Positions 1 to 8,692 of a stretch of DNA of 64,000 nt are shown one piece after another (the stretch's first letter is position 1; every line of letters begins with the position of its first letter). Source of the DNA: Xanthobacteraceae bacterium (lineage in GTDB: Bacteria; Pseudomonadota; Alphaproteobacteria; Rhizobiales; Xanthobacteraceae); NCBI GenBank assembly GCA_031291445.1, contig JARLJA010000076.1:1-64000 (forward strand), in the 5' to 3' direction. The notes under the pieces are model-generated. The model had not been told where the DNA came from and searched no databases. It saw nothing but the letters and a program-made list of their open reading frames with translations. The position numbers and the translations under genes are program-made.

Positions 1-2
1 CG

Positions 3-1733
3 GTCGCCAACTCCTTTACCCAGTTCGTCCCGGGCCACGTCCATCTGAAGGATATGGGCCAGCTTGTGGCCCGCGAGATCGAAGGCGCCGGCGGCGTCGC
101 CAAGGAGTTCAACACCATCGCGGTCGATGACGGCATCGCCATGGGCCATGACGGCATGCTCTACAGCCTGCCGTCGCGCGAGATCATCGCCGACAGCGTC
201 GAATACATGGTCAACGCTCATTGCGCCGACGCCATGGTCTGCATCTCCAACTGCGACAAGATCACCCCCGGCATGCTGATGGCGGCGATGCGCCTCAACA
301 TCCCCACCGTGTTCGTCTCCGGCGGGCCGATGGAATCCGGCAAGGTCACCATCAAGGGCAAGGCCAGGGCGGTCGACCTGATCGACGCCATGGTGGCCGC
401 CGCCGACGACAACGTCACCGACGCCGAGGTCGAGGTGATCGAGCGCTCGGCGTGCCCGACCTGCGGCTCGTGCTCGGGCATGTTCACCGCCAACTCCATG
501 AACTGCCTCACCGAGGCGCTGGGGCTGGCGCTGCCCGGCAACGGCTCGGTGCTCGCCACCCACGCCGACCGCAAGGGCCTGTTCGTCGAGGCCGGTCACC
601 TGATCGTCGACTTGGCGCGACGCTACTACGAGCAGGACGACGCTCGCGCGCTGCCGCGGTCGATCGCGAGCTTCAAGGCGTTCGAGAACGCCATGACGCT
701 GGACATCGCCATGGGCGGATCGACCAACACCGTGCTGCATCTGCTGGCCGCGTCCTACGAGGGCGAGGTCGGCTTCACCATGACCGACATCGACCGGTTG
801 TCGCGCCGGGTGCCGGTGCTGTGCAAGGTGGCGCCGGCGGTGGCCGACGTCCATCTCGAGGACGTCCACCGCGCCGGCGGCGTGCTCGGCATCCTCGGCG
901 AGCTCGACCGCGCCGGGCTGATCCATGCCGATCTGCCGACGGTGCATTCGCCGACGCTGAAGGACGCGCTGGAGCGCTTCGACGTGGTGCGCACCACGAG
1001 CGACAGCGTGAAGACCTTCTACAAGGCCGCGCCCGGCGGCGTGCCGACGCAGGTCGCGTTCAGCCAGGAGCGGCGCTTCGACGAGCTCGACACCGATCGC
1101 GCCAGGGGCGTGATCCGCGACGCCGCCCACGCCTATTCCAAGGACGGCGGGCTCGCCGTACTCACCGGCAACATCGCGCTCGACGGCTGCATCGTGAAGA
1201 CCGCCGGCGTCGACGACAGCATCCTGAAGTTCTCAGGCCCCGCGCGGGTCTGCGAAAGCCAGGACGCCGCGGTCGAACTGATCCTCACCAACAAGATCAA
1301 GGCCGGCGACGTGGTGGTGATCCGCTACGAGGGGCCGCGCGGCGGCCCGGGCATGCAGGAGATGCTGTATCCGACCAGCTATCTGAAATCGAAGGGCCTG
1401 GGCAAGCAGTGCGCGCTGATCACCGACGGCCGCTTCTCCGGCGGTACTTCGGGGCTCTCCATCGGCCACGTGTCGCCGGAAGCCGCCGAGGGCGGGCTGA
1501 TCGGCCTCGTCGAGGAGGGCGACCGCATCGAGATCGACATCCCGAGCCGCAGCATCCGCCTCGCGGTCGACGACGCCGAGCTCAAGCGCCGCCGCGACGC
1601 CATGGTGGCGAAGGGTGCCAACGCCTGGAAGCCGGCCGCCAAGCGGCCGCGCAAGATCACCATGGCGCTGAAGGCCTACGCCGCCATGACCACCAGCGCG
1701 GCGCGGGGCGCGGTGCGCGTGGTGAAGGAGTAG
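3..1733 (+). CDS. ilvD: Dihydroxy-acid dehydratase, 5' end outside the window
   Basis: Dehydrates 2,3-dihydroxy-isovalerate and 2,3-dihydroxy-3-methylvalerate in isoleucine/valine synthesis, using an Fe-S cluster in the cytoplasm. The reading frame is open from base 3, before the first ATG at 54, so the gene enters from the left; about 577 residues are visible against roughly 615 in the family. The two cysteine signatures are present: [11 protein letters not shown] and [19 protein letters not shown]. The C-terminal swivel domain follows, with the typical [19 protein letters not shown] stretch. A palindromic repeat follows the stop. The assignment to IlvD rather than to 6-phosphogluconate dehydratase (Edd) rests on overall resemblance. 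Confidence 0.97.
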   Translation, partial: VANSFTQFVPGHVHLKDMGQLVAREIEGAGGVAKEFNTIAVDDGIAMGHDGMLYSLPSREIIADSVEYMVNAHCADAMVCISNCDKITPGMLMAAMRLNIPTVFVSGGPMESGKVTIKGKARAVDLIDAMVAAADDNVTDAEVEVIERSACPTCGSCSGMFTANSMNCLTEALGLALPGNGSVLATHADRKGLFVEAGHLIVDLARRYYEQDDARALPRSIASFKAFENAMTLDIAMGGSTNTVLHLLAASYEGEVGFTMTDIDRLSRRVPVLCKVAPAVADVHLEDVHRAGGVLGILGELDRAGLIHADLPTVHSPTLKDALERFDVVRTTSDSVKTFYKAAPGGVPTQVAFSQERRFDELDTDRARGVIRDAAHAYSKDGGLAVLTGNIALDGCIVKTAGVDDSILKFSGPARVCESQDAAVELILTNKIKAGDVVVIRYEGPRGGPGMQEMLYPTSYLKSKGLGKQCALITDGRFSGGTSGLSIGHVSPEAAEGGLIGLVEEGDRIEIDIPSRSIRLAVDDAELKRRRDAMVAKGANAWKPAAKRPRKITMALKAYAAMTTSAARGAVRVVKE

Positions 1734-2045
1734 GGGCGGCAAACCTCAGCGCATAGGCGTCCCCCCGTTCGTCTTACCTCTCCGCTCGTCATGCCCGCGC
1801 TTGTCGCGGGCATCCACGCCTTGACTGCTCGTCGACGAGAAAAGTCGTGGATGGCCGGGACAAGCCCGGCCATGACGATGGAACGGGTGCGCTCGCGGTC
1901 CCCTGCCACGTGTGTCTCATTGCGATGTCCATCTGCATTGTCGCGCGGTTCAGCTATTATTTCTCGCGTCGCGAGATTGAGTGAGCGGGGCAGCAGCGTT
2001 TGGGGAACCGACCTCGCTCATTCGAACCAAAGAACGCACGAGCAG
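1734..2045. repeat. Palindromic intergenic repeat (family A) in a gene-free gap
   Basis: Bases 1787-1877 form a two-arm repeat of CGTCATGCCCGCGC...CGCGGGCATCCACG and CGTGGATGGCCGGG...CCCGGCCATGACG. The same unit recurs near 12.04, 15.65, 18.76 and 40.89 kb. It is a REP/BIME-like element typical of this family of bacteria. Nothing recognisable was found in 1878-2045. Confidence 0.8.
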
Positions 2046-2441
2046 TCACTTCTTCCGCACCGCCGTCGTGTTGGCGCGCAGCCATTCAGCGTAGTCCGCC
2101 TCCGTGATGGTGCCCGCCGCGAGAGACAACATTGTCGTTGTCGCGGCGACCTCGTCCGCGATCAGGTCTCGGCCGTTGAGGCGCGGGAATACATAGGCCG
2201 CCAGAAACGCGGTTCGCTTGTTGCCGTCGATGAACGGATGATTGCGGACGATGCCGAAGGCATAGCTCGCCGCAAGCGCGCAGCGGTCGTTCTCGCCGTG
2301 CGCGTGCAGGTTGAGCGGCCGCGCGAGGGCGGAGTCCAGAAGGCCGCTGTCGCGGATGCCGGCGGCGCCGCCATGCTCCGCCAGCTGCACGTCGTGAATT
2401 GCGTCGATGGTGCTTCGTCGCACCCAGACGGGATCCTTCAT
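2046..2441 (-). CDS. doc: Doc-type death-on-curing toxin (Fic/Doc fold)
   Basis: A 131-residue protein carrying the complete Fic/Doc signature HPFIDGNKRTA in its middle. Doc enzymes of this length phosphorylate elongation factor Tu and arrest translation. The all-helical Doc layout is visible, with an N-terminal 'MKDPVWVRRSTIDAIHDVQL' helix and the GLLDSAL segment. It starts 8 bp after the stop of an AbrB-like gene, so the two form a toxin-antitoxin operon. The start at 2441 has an AGGCGG-like ribosome site. The usual partner of Doc is Phd; here it is a SpoVT/AbrB-fold protein. Function is inferred from family; toxicity is untested. Confidence 0.92.
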   Translation of the reverse strand: MKDPVWVRRSTIDAIHDVQLAEHGGAAGIRDSGLLDSALARPLNLHAHGENDRCALAASYAFGIVRNHPFIDGNKRTAFLAAYVFPRLNGRDLIADEVAATTTMLSLAAGTITEADYAEWLRANTTAVRKK

Positions 2442-2449
2442 TGCCCGCC

Positions 2450-2677
2450 TTACTTGGCGAGTTCGCGCAGTGTGTTGCGGAACTTGGCCATGCCTTCGCG
2501 CGCGATCCGCATCTGGCTTTCGAACTCGGGATCATAGGGCGTGATCCGCATCGAGCCGTCGGGAGCTTCGGTCAGGTAGAGAGCGTCGCCCTCCCGCAGG
2601 TTGAGGCGCGCAAGCGTCTCCTTCGGCAACACAACGCCGAGAGAATTTCCGACCTGACGGACCTTGAGTTGGGCCAC
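2450..2677 (-). CDS. AbrB/MazE-like antitoxin
   Basis: A 75-residue protein beginning VAQLKVRQVGNSLGVVLPKE, the swapped-hairpin AbrB/MazE DNA-binding fold (known to give dimers that bind palindromes). The C-terminal half (EFESQMRIAREGMAKFRNTL) is charged and helical and would wrap the Doc toxin encoded just downstream. The start is the GTG at 2677, preceded by AGGAG; the nearby ATG is out of frame. The 335-residue line in the ORF track (2450-3457) is a read-through of this gene into antisense nuoB and is not real. Confidence 0.88.
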   Translation of the reverse strand: MAQLKVRQVGNSLGVVLPKETLARLNLREGDALYLTEAPDGSMRITPYDPEFESQMRIAREGMAKFRNTLRELAK

Positions 2678-2699
2678 CGCATGCTCCTGAGGAATGATG

Positions 2700-2720
2700 T
2701 TATAACTTAAATTATAACTT
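2700..2720. promoter_or_regulatory. Probable autoregulatory operator of the toxin-antitoxin operon
   Basis: Two direct copies of TTATAACTT (2700-2708 and 2712-2720) lie 23 bp upstream of the antitoxin start in an AT-rich patch. Each half contains the self-complementary TTATAA. This suits a dimeric AbrB-fold repressor and also supplies a promoter-like TATAAC. Inferred from position and sequence only. Confidence 0.5.
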
Positions 2721-2836
2721 GCGTTTCTCGAAGATTCAAGACGCGTCGTGCACGGGCAACGAATATCGGTCGGCCTTGCACCTCGGCCCATTGCGATGCA
2801 CAATCCAGCCGTTGCGAATTTCGCTGAGGCTCGGCC

Positions 2837-3394
2837 ATGTCCCTGTCCCTCGAAACCGAAGCGCCGGGGTCCGGTTCGCCCGGCGTGATCACACCCGGCC
2901 ACGACCGCCTGTTCCGCGACATCACCGACGACCTCGCCGACCGCGGCTTCTTCACCGCCGTGAGCGACGACCTCATCACCTGGGCCCGCACCGGCTCGCT
3001 CTATCCGATGCTGTTCGGGCTCGCCTGCTGCGGCGTCGAGATGATGCAGGTGATCACGCCGCGCTACGACGTCGAGCGCTTCGGCGCCGCGCCGCGGGGC
3101 TCGCCGCGCCAGTCCGACCTGATGATCGTCGCCGGCACGCTGACCAACAAGATGGCGCCGGCGCTGCGCAAGGTCTACGACCAGATGCCGGAGCCGCGCT
3201 ACGTCATCTCGATGGGGTCGTGCGCCAACGGCGGCGGCTACTACCACTATTCCTATTCGGTGGTGCGCGGCTGCGACCGGGTCGTGCCGGTCGACATCTA
3301 CGTGCCGGGCTGCCCGCCGAGTGCGGAAGCCCTGCTCTACGGCATCCTGCTGCTGCAGAAGAAGATCCGCCGCACCGGCACCATCGAGCGGTGA
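2837..3394 (+). CDS. nuoB: NADH-quinone oxidoreductase subunit B (solitary copy)
   Basis: A 185-residue NuoB/PSST subunit. In complex I this subunit holds cluster N2, next to the quinone site. The expected cysteines are present: the adjacent pair in LACCGVEM, one in [10 protein letters not shown] and one in [13 protein letters not shown]. No other nuo gene lies in the window, so it is either a second copy serving complex I or a subunit of a smaller oxidoreductase. Its last 105 bases, including the stop codon, recur as a damaged direct repeat at 9462-9565, across the AAA/TPR operon. The start follows a CTGAGGCTCGGCC stretch with only a weak ribosome site. Confidence 0.93.
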   Translation: MSLSLETEAPGSGSPGVITPGHDRLFRDITDDLADRGFFTAVSDDLITWARTGSLYPMLFGLACCGVEMMQVITPRYDVERFGAAPRGSPRQSDLMIVAGTLTNKMAPALRKVYDQMPEPRYVISMGSCANGGGYYHYSYSVVRGCDRVVPVDIYVPGCPPSAEALLYGILLLQKKIRRTGTIER

Positions 3395-3426
3395 GCGGCG
3401 TCTGATCAACACGACGGACCCACCTT

Positions 3427-3516
3427 CGTCATTGCCGGGCTTGACCCGGCAATCCACTCTTTCCTTCGAGGCGTTGGCCGCAAAGCGTGGACCCGCGGAT
3501 CAGGTCCGCGGGTGAC
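3427..3516. repeat. Palindromic intergenic repeat after nuoB
   Basis: The arms CGTCATTGCCGGGCTTGACCCGG and GTGGACCCGCGG...CCGCGGGTGACGC form a two-hairpin REP-like unit between nuoB and the convergent TPR gene. It may act as the shared transcription terminator. Confidence 0.7.
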
Positions 3517-3552
3517 GCGGAAAATCCAGCCACGACACGGTTCAGTGCAACC

Positions 3553-4533
3553 CTACTTCTTTTTCGCCTTGAGCTCGTTCATCCAGGCGATCGCGTAGGT
3601 GTCGGTCGGATCGATGCGCAGCGCGGCGCTGTAGTCGTCCATCGCCTTGTCGTACTGGCCGGAGAGGAAGTAGGACCGGCCGCGCATGTCATAGTGGTAG
3701 TTGCCCTGCGGATCGAGCGCGATGGCGGCGCCGTAGTCGGCGATCGCCGCGGCGTATTGCTGGGACTCGTAGTAGGCGCGGCCGCGAAACTCGTGGCCGA
3801 ACACCGAATCCGGCTCCATCTGCAGGATCTTGTTGGCGTCGTCGAATTCCAGCCGCCAGTTGCTGAGCGCCTCGTAGATTCCGGCACGCACCACATAGGG
3901 CCAGACCAGCTTGTCGTTCTTGGTGATGGCGATATTGGCCTGTTCCAGTCCCTCGAGGTAGCGCTTCTGGAGGTAGAGGATTCGTCCCCGGTTGGCGTAG
4001 CCGAGCGCGTAGTTGGCGTCGATCGCAACCGCCTTGTCGAAATCCTGCATCGCCCGGTCGTAGTCCTTGAGCACGCGCCAGGCGACCCCGCGGTCGTTGT
4101 GGTAGAGCGCCGTGTTGGGGACGATGGAGATCGCGATGTTGTAGTCGTCGATGGCGTCCCGGTAGTTGTCGGCCGCGGCCAGGGCGGCGGCGCGACGGTA
4201 GTGCCCCTCGGCGATGGCATTGCCTTTCAGCTCACCGGATTTCAGGGCCAGGGTGCAGGCGGCGATGCGGCTCTGGGTCGTGCCCGACCGGCAGGGGCCG
4301 AGCAGATCCTTCGGCGGAGCGAGCGGTGGCGAGGTGTCGCGGTTGTCCGCCGGCGCCTCCGGGTTCGGCTTCGCCCAGGGCACGCCGCCCGCGCCCTGCG
4401 GCTGCCACAGCCAGACGGCACCGATGATGCCGAGCGCGACCGCCTGCGGCAGCATCAGCCAGGCGGCGCGATACCACGGGTCGCCGTACCAAAGCTGGCC
4501 GTGGCTCGGCAGCCAGCGCGCCAGCCCGCTCAT
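3553..4533 (-). CDS. Membrane-anchored TPR protein, paralogue of the upstream gene
   Basis: About 326 residues. A short N-terminal stretch HGQLWYGDPWYRAAW leads into one membrane span (LMLPQAVALGIIGAVWLW). After a Pro-rich linker come at least five tetratricopeptide units, for example DAIDDYNIAISIVPNTALYHNDRG and AMDDYSAALRIDPTDTYAIAW. The start is the internal ATG at 4533 rather than the ORF-track start at 4587. It has a GAGG ribosome site, and it makes the N-terminus match that of the neighbouring paralogue. TPRs bind partner proteins; here the likely partners are the AAA+ ATPases of the same operon. No specific function is known. Confidence 0.85.
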   Translation of the reverse strand: MSGLARWLPSHGQLWYGDPWYRAAWLMLPQAVALGIIGAVWLWQPQGAGGVPWAKPNPEAPADNRDTSPPLAPPKDLLGPCRSGTTQSRIAACTLALKSGELKGNAIAEGHYRRAAALAAADNYRDAIDDYNIAISIVPNTALYHNDRGVAWRVLKDYDRAMQDFDKAVAIDANYALGYANRGRILYLQKRYLEGLEQANIAITKNDKLVWPYVVRAGIYEALSNWRLEFDDANKILQMEPDSVFGHEFRGRAYYESQQYAAAIADYGAAIALDPQGNYHYDMRGRSYFLSGQYDKAMDDYSAALRIDPTDTYAIAWMNELKAKKK

Positions 4534-4594
4534 GGCAGGCCTCGCGGCACGGGTTCGACCGGCGGCAATGCGGCGAGCGGCGGCCACCTCATCG

Positions 4595-5617
4595 CTAGCG
4601 TCTCCGCCGCTGCATGTCGCGGATGTAGCCGAGCGTGTCAGAATCGTTGGGAACGATCCGCATCGCGATCGAATAGTCCAGCGCGGCCTTGTCGTATTCG
4701 TTGAGAAAGTAGTAGGAGCGGCCGCGCAGCCGGTAGGAGTAGATCTCCTGCGGCGCGATCGTGATCGCCTTGGTGAAATCGGCGATCGCCGCCTGGTACT
4801 GCCCGTTCTCGAAGAAGGCGTGACCCCGGTACTCGTAGCCGGTGCGATCGTTCGGCATCAGCTCGATCATCTTGGCGGCGTCCTCGAACATCAGCCGCCA
4901 GCTCTTCAGCTTCTCGAAGATGTTGGCGCGGCCTTCGTAGGCGAGGGTGTTTTTCGGGTCGCGGATCAGCGCGCTGTTCATGTCGCCGAGCGCGTCGTTG
5001 GGGCGATTGGCGGCGATCAGGAGCCAGCCGCGGCTCGCATAGGCTTCCGCGAAATCGGGCTTCAGCGCGATGGTCCGGCTGAAGTCCTCGTAAGCGCGTT
5101 CGTTGTTCTTCAGCACGTCGCGCCAGAGCCGGCCGCGGTCGTTGAAGATGCGGTAATCGTTCGGGGTGAGAGCGATGGCGCGGTTGTAGTCGTCGAGCGC
5201 GAGCTGCGGCTGGTTGACCTGGCGGTAGGCCCAGGCCCGCTGGAAGTAGCCCTCCGGCATCAGGTTGGCCGGCGTCGAGGCCGACGACAACAACAGCGTG
5301 CATGCCTGCACCACCGCGTTCCAGTCGTCGGTGCGCTGGCAGGGCGCCAGCAGGTTCTGTTCGGCCAGCGGAGGCGCCTCGTAGGGCTTCTGCTGCGGCG
5401 GGTTTTGGGCGGGCGGTTCGTCCTTGCGCTCGGCGGGCCGCTTCTCGGACTGCTCGCCCGGCTTCGCCCAGGGAACGTCGCCGGGCGCCGCCGGCCGCGC
5501 CAGCCAGGCCCAGCCGACGACGAACAGCGCGGCGGCCTGCGGCAGCGCCAGCCACGCGGCGCGATACCATGGGTCGTCGTACCAGAGCTTGCCGTGGGCC
5601 GGGATCAGCGACGTCAT
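4595..5617 (-). CDS. Membrane-anchored TPR protein
   Basis: 340 residues with the same design as the next gene: HGKLWYDDPWYRAAW, one membrane span (LALPQAAALFVVGWAWL), a Pro/Glu-rich linker (about 45-95), then TPR units such as LALDDYNRAIALTPNDYRIFNDRG. Its start codon overlaps the stop of the tandem AAA+ gene (ATGA, 5614-5617), so it is translationally coupled. The two TPR proteins clearly arose by duplication. The Tyr/Trp-rich motif before the membrane span is conserved between them and may be a docking site. The product is unassigned. Confidence 0.85.
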   Translation of the reverse strand: MTSLIPAHGKLWYDDPWYRAAWLALPQAAALFVVGWAWLARPAAPGDVPWAKPGEQSEKRPAERKDEPPAQNPPQQKPYEAPPLAEQNLLAPCQRTDDWNAVVQACTLLLSSASTPANLMPEGYFQRAWAYRQVNQPQLALDDYNRAIALTPNDYRIFNDRGRLWRDVLKNNERAYEDFSRTIALKPDFAEAYASRGWLLIAANRPNDALGDMNSALIRDPKNTLAYEGRANIFEKLKSWRLMFEDAAKMIELMPNDRTGYEYRGHAFFENGQYQAAIADFTKAITIAPQEIYSYRLRGRSYYFLNEYDKAALDYSIAMRIVPNDSDTLGYIRDMQRRRR

Positions 5618-7512
5618 GACATCTTCCCGGCCGCCTGCATCAGGTCCTCGGTCGTGAGCATGCCGAGATCGGCTGCCGGATCACGCGCGATGCGCATCGC
5701 CTGGGCCTCGCGGGTCCGCTCGAACAGCGTGCGCATCGAGCGCGCATTGCCCCAGTCCGGGCGGCCGATCCGGGTCTCCAGCCAGGGCCCGAGGGCGGCG
5801 GCGAAATTCTCCGGCAGTGAGAAGCGCTGCTGGGCGGCGAGGCCCGCCAGGATCCGGCAGAGTTCGTCGCTGTCGTAGGGGGGGAACGCGATGGTTCTTC
5901 CGAACCGGCTGGCAAGCCCCGGATTGCTGCCGATGAACTCCTCCATCTGGCGGGGGTAGCCGGCGACGATCACCACGATGCGGTCGCGGTTGTCTTCCAT
6001 GAACTTCAGCAGGGTATCGATCGCCTCCTGACCGAAATCCCTCTCGCTTTTTCCCGCCAGCGTGTAGGCCTCGTCGATGAACAGGATGCCGTCGAGCGCG
6101 CTGCGGCAGACATCGAGGGTCTTGATCGCGGTCTGGCCGATGTAACCCGCCACCATGCCGGAGCGGTCGGCCTCGACCAGATGCCCCTTGGTGAGCACCT
6201 TGAGCTGCTGGTAGATCCGGCCGATGCTGCGGGCGACTTCGGTCTTGCCGACGCCGGGCGGTCCGGTGAACACCATGTGCAGCGCGATGTTGGAGACCGG
6301 CAGCCCCTGCTCGCGGCGGCGCTGCTCGACCTCGAGGCGGGCCACCAGCGACGCCACCTCGCTCTTGACCGAGGCGAGGCCGACCATGCGGTCGAGGTCG
6401 GCCAGCGCGTTGTCGAGCGGCGGCGCTGCGGCCTCCTCGCGCACCCCGATGGCCTGTTCGAGATCGGCGATGGTGAGCTGCGACAGATCGGCGTCGGCGT
6501 CGGCGGCGATGCGGATCGCCTGGGCCTCCCGCATCTTCTCCAGCAGCGTGCGCATCTCGCGCGCGTTCGCCCAGTTGTCGGCGCGCGAGCGCTGCGCAAT
6601 CCAGGGCAGCAGCTTGTCCCCGAAGTTCTCCGGGAGGACGAACTGCTGGCGCTTGGCCATGTAGGCCAGGATCTGGCCGAGCTCGTCGGGCGAATATTTC
6701 GGGAATTCGATGGTCTTGGTGAAGCGTCCGGCGAGGCCCGGGTTGGTATCGAGGAAGCGGCGCATCTCGTTGGAATAGCCGGCGACGATCACGATCAGGC
6801 GGTCGCGGTTGTCCTCCATGAACTTCAGAAGCGTGTCGATCGCCTCCTTGCCGAAGTTCTCGCCGGACTCCGATCCGGCGAGCGAGTAGGCCTCGTCGAT
6901 GAACAGGATGCCGTCGAGCGCCTCGCGGCACCGGTCCAGCGTCTTGATCGCGGTCTGGCCGAGATAGCCGGCGACGAGCTGGGCGCGGTCGACCTCGACC
7001 ACGTGGCCCTTCCGCAGCACGTTGAGATTGCGAAGGATCTCGCCGACGCAGCGCGCCACCTCGGTCTTGCCGACGCCGGGCGGCCCGGTGAACACCATGT
7101 GCTGGCTCAGCGCGCCGACTTCGAGGCCGCGCTCGCGCCGCTTCTGCTCGACCTGAACCCGGGCCATCAGCGCCTTGACCTCGCGCTTGACCGGCGCGAT
7201 GCCGACCATGGCCTCGAGCCGTTCCAGCGCGCCGCTCGGCGGCGGTCCGGTCTCTTCCGTTTCGGTGAACGCGATCGGGCGGATCGGCTCGGCGCCGGCG
7301 CTGGCGAGCGCCAGCGCCTTCTGGGTCTGCGACACCCTGAGCGCGATGTAGCCGAAGCTCGCGACCGCGAGCGCCGCGCACAGCCCGATCAGCGCCTTCG
7401 CAAACAGCGGCCCGCCAGCCACGAGCTGCGTTCGCGTGCCGACCAGCGCCACGATCAGCGCCGCGATCACCAGCCCCGCAAGGAGACTCGGCAGCCCGCC
7501 CCTGGAATTCAC
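5614..7512 (-). CDS. Membrane-anchored tandem CbbX/SpoVK-type AAA+ ATPase
   Basis: 632 residues. Two N-terminal membrane spans (about 9-26 and 36-58) precede two complete CbbX/CfxQ-like AAA+ modules. Each has Walker A GPPGVGKT (143-150 in the first, near 420 in the second), Walker B ILFIDEAY(S/T)LAG and a second-region IVAGY...NPGLA(G/S)RF. Each also has a pore-loop GY(L/I)GQTAIKT. Family members remodel protein complexes by threading substrate through the pore: CbbX re-activates red-type Rubisco and EccA serves type VII secretion. No Rubisco genes are nearby, so the substrate is unknown. A helical-bundle segment (QAIRIAADADADLSQLTIADLEQAIG) closes each module. It forms an operon with a single-module paralogue and two TPR proteins. 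Confidence 0.9.
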   Translation of the reverse strand: MNSRGGLPSLLAGLVIAALIVALVGTRTQLVAGGPLFAKALIGLCAALAVASFGYIALRVSQTQKALALASAGAEPIRPIAFTETEETGPPPSGALERLEAMVGIAPVKREVKALMARVQVEQKRRERGLEVGALSQHMVFTGPPGVGKTEVARCVGEILRNLNVLRKGHVVEVDRAQLVAGYLGQTAIKTLDRCREALDGILFIDEAYSLAGSESGENFGKEAIDTLLKFMEDNRDRLIVIVAGYSNEMRRFLDTNPGLAGRFTKTIEFPKYSPDELGQILAYMAKRQQFVLPENFGDKLLPWIAQRSRADNWANAREMRTLLEKMREAQAIRIAADADADLSQLTIADLEQAIGVREEAAAPPLDNALADLDRMVGLASVKSEVASLVARLEVEQRRREQGLPVSNIALHMVFTGPPGVGKTEVARSIGRIYQQLKVLTKGHLVEADRSGMVAGYIGQTAIKTLDVCRSALDGILFIDEAYTLAGKSERDFGQEAIDTLLKFMEDNRDRIVVIVAGYPRQMEEFIGSNPGLASRFGRTIAFPPYDSDELCRILAGLAAQQRFSLPENFAAALGPWLETRIGRPDWGNARSMRTLFERTREAQAMRIARDPAADLGMLTTEDLMQAAGKMS

Positions 7513-7560
7513 ACCGTCCTCCTCATCCCGCGCACCGGGCGCCCCATGTCCGTCGTCATC

Positions 7561-8676
7561 TCAGCTCCGCGACATCGCCTGGACCAGGTCATCGAGTTCG
7601 ATCCGCGACAGGTCGGCGTCCGGCTGGCGCGCCACCCGCAGCGCCTGGGCCTCGCGGGCGCGCTCGAACAGCGTGCGCATCTCGCGGGCGTTGGCCCAGC
7701 TGTCGCTCCGGATCCGCTCGTTGACCCAGGTCACCACCTTGGCCTCGAAGCCGTCCGGGAGCACGAAGCGCTGCTTGCGCGCCATCCGCCGCAGGATCTC
7801 GCAGAGGTCCTGCGGGCTGTATTTCGGGAACTCGATGGTCTTGGTGAAGCGGCCGGCAAGCCCGGGATTGGTGTCGATGAAGCGGCGCATCTCGTTGGGA
7901 TAGCCGGCGACGATCACCACGATGCGGTCGCGGTTGTCTTCCATGAACTTGAGCAGCGCGTCGATCGCTTCCTTGCCGAAGTCGCCCTCGGCGCCTGGCG
8001 TGCCGGCAAGCGTATAGGCCTCGTCGATGAACAGGATGCCGTCGAGCGCCTTGCGGCACATCTCCAGCGTCTTCGGCGCGGTCTGGCCGATCCAGCCGGC
8101 GACGAGGCTCGAGCGATCGACCTCGATCAGGTGGCCCGACCGCAGCGCCTTGAGCGAGCGGAAGATGGCGCCGAGCGCCCGGGCGACTTCGGTCTTGCCG
8201 ACACCGGGCGGACCGGTGAACACCATGTGCATGCTGGTGGAAGCCACCGGCAGGCCCTGTTCGCGGCGCTTCCGTTCGATCTGCAGCCGCGCGATCAGCG
8301 AATTGACCTCGCGCTTCACCGCGGCCAGCCCGACCATCTCCTCCAGCGCCTCGATGGCGTCGTTCGGCGACTGCTCGGCGACGGTTCGTTGCGGCGCGAA
8401 CATCAGCGCCAGCGCATCGGATGCGCCGGTCCCGGCCGGTTGCGCTGCGCCGCCCCGGGCGGCGATGGCGACGATGTAGCTCACCATCAGTCCGATCGCG
8501 ACCAGGCCGCAGATCAGCACGCCGGAGGTGATCTCCGATTGCGTCGCGGCGTCCAGCAGCTTGAACCAGCCGAGCGGCCCGGTCTCGGGATTGAGGATCC
8601 AGGCCGCGATCACCGCGCCGGCGATGCCGACGATGGTGAAGCCCAGCATCTGGTGGTCGCGAAAGAAGTTCTTCAC
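7561..8676 (-). CDS. Membrane-anchored single-module CbbX-type AAA+ ATPase
   Basis: 371 residues with two N-terminal membrane spans (about 11-28 and 51-72) and one CbbX-like AAA+ module. The module has Walker A GPPGVGKT (155-162), Walker B ILFIDEAYTLAG and NPGLAGRFTKTIEFPKYS. The pore loop reads GWIGQTAPKT, so the Tyr found in both modules of the downstream paralogue is Trp here. The C-terminus ends with the same AQALRVARQPDADLSRIELDDL helical segment. It probably forms mixed or parallel rings with the tandem paralogue on the cytoplasmic face of the membrane. The substrate is unknown. Confidence 0.9.
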   Translation of the reverse strand: MKNFFRDHQMLGFTIVGIAGAVIAAWILNPETGPLGWFKLLDAATQSEITSGVLICGLVAIGLMVSYIVAIAARGGAAQPAGTGASDALALMFAPQRTVAEQSPNDAIEALEEMVGLAAVKREVNSLIARLQIERKRREQGLPVASTSMHMVFTGPPGVGKTEVARALGAIFRSLKALRSGHLIEVDRSSLVAGWIGQTAPKTLEMCRKALDGILFIDEAYTLAGTPGAEGDFGKEAIDALLKFMEDNRDRIVVIVAGYPNEMRRFIDTNPGLAGRFTKTIEFPKYSPQDLCEILRRMARKQRFVLPDGFEAKVVTWVNERIRSDSWANAREMRTLFERAREAQALRVARQPDADLSRIELDDLVQAMSRS

Positions 8677-8692
8677 GGCACGCGGCTCCGCA

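Noticed and set aside
2450-3457. 335-residue ORF containing the antitoxin
   Set aside because: Only the last 75 codons resemble a protein family. The rest is antisense to nuoB, and a good GTG start with AGGAG exists at 2677.
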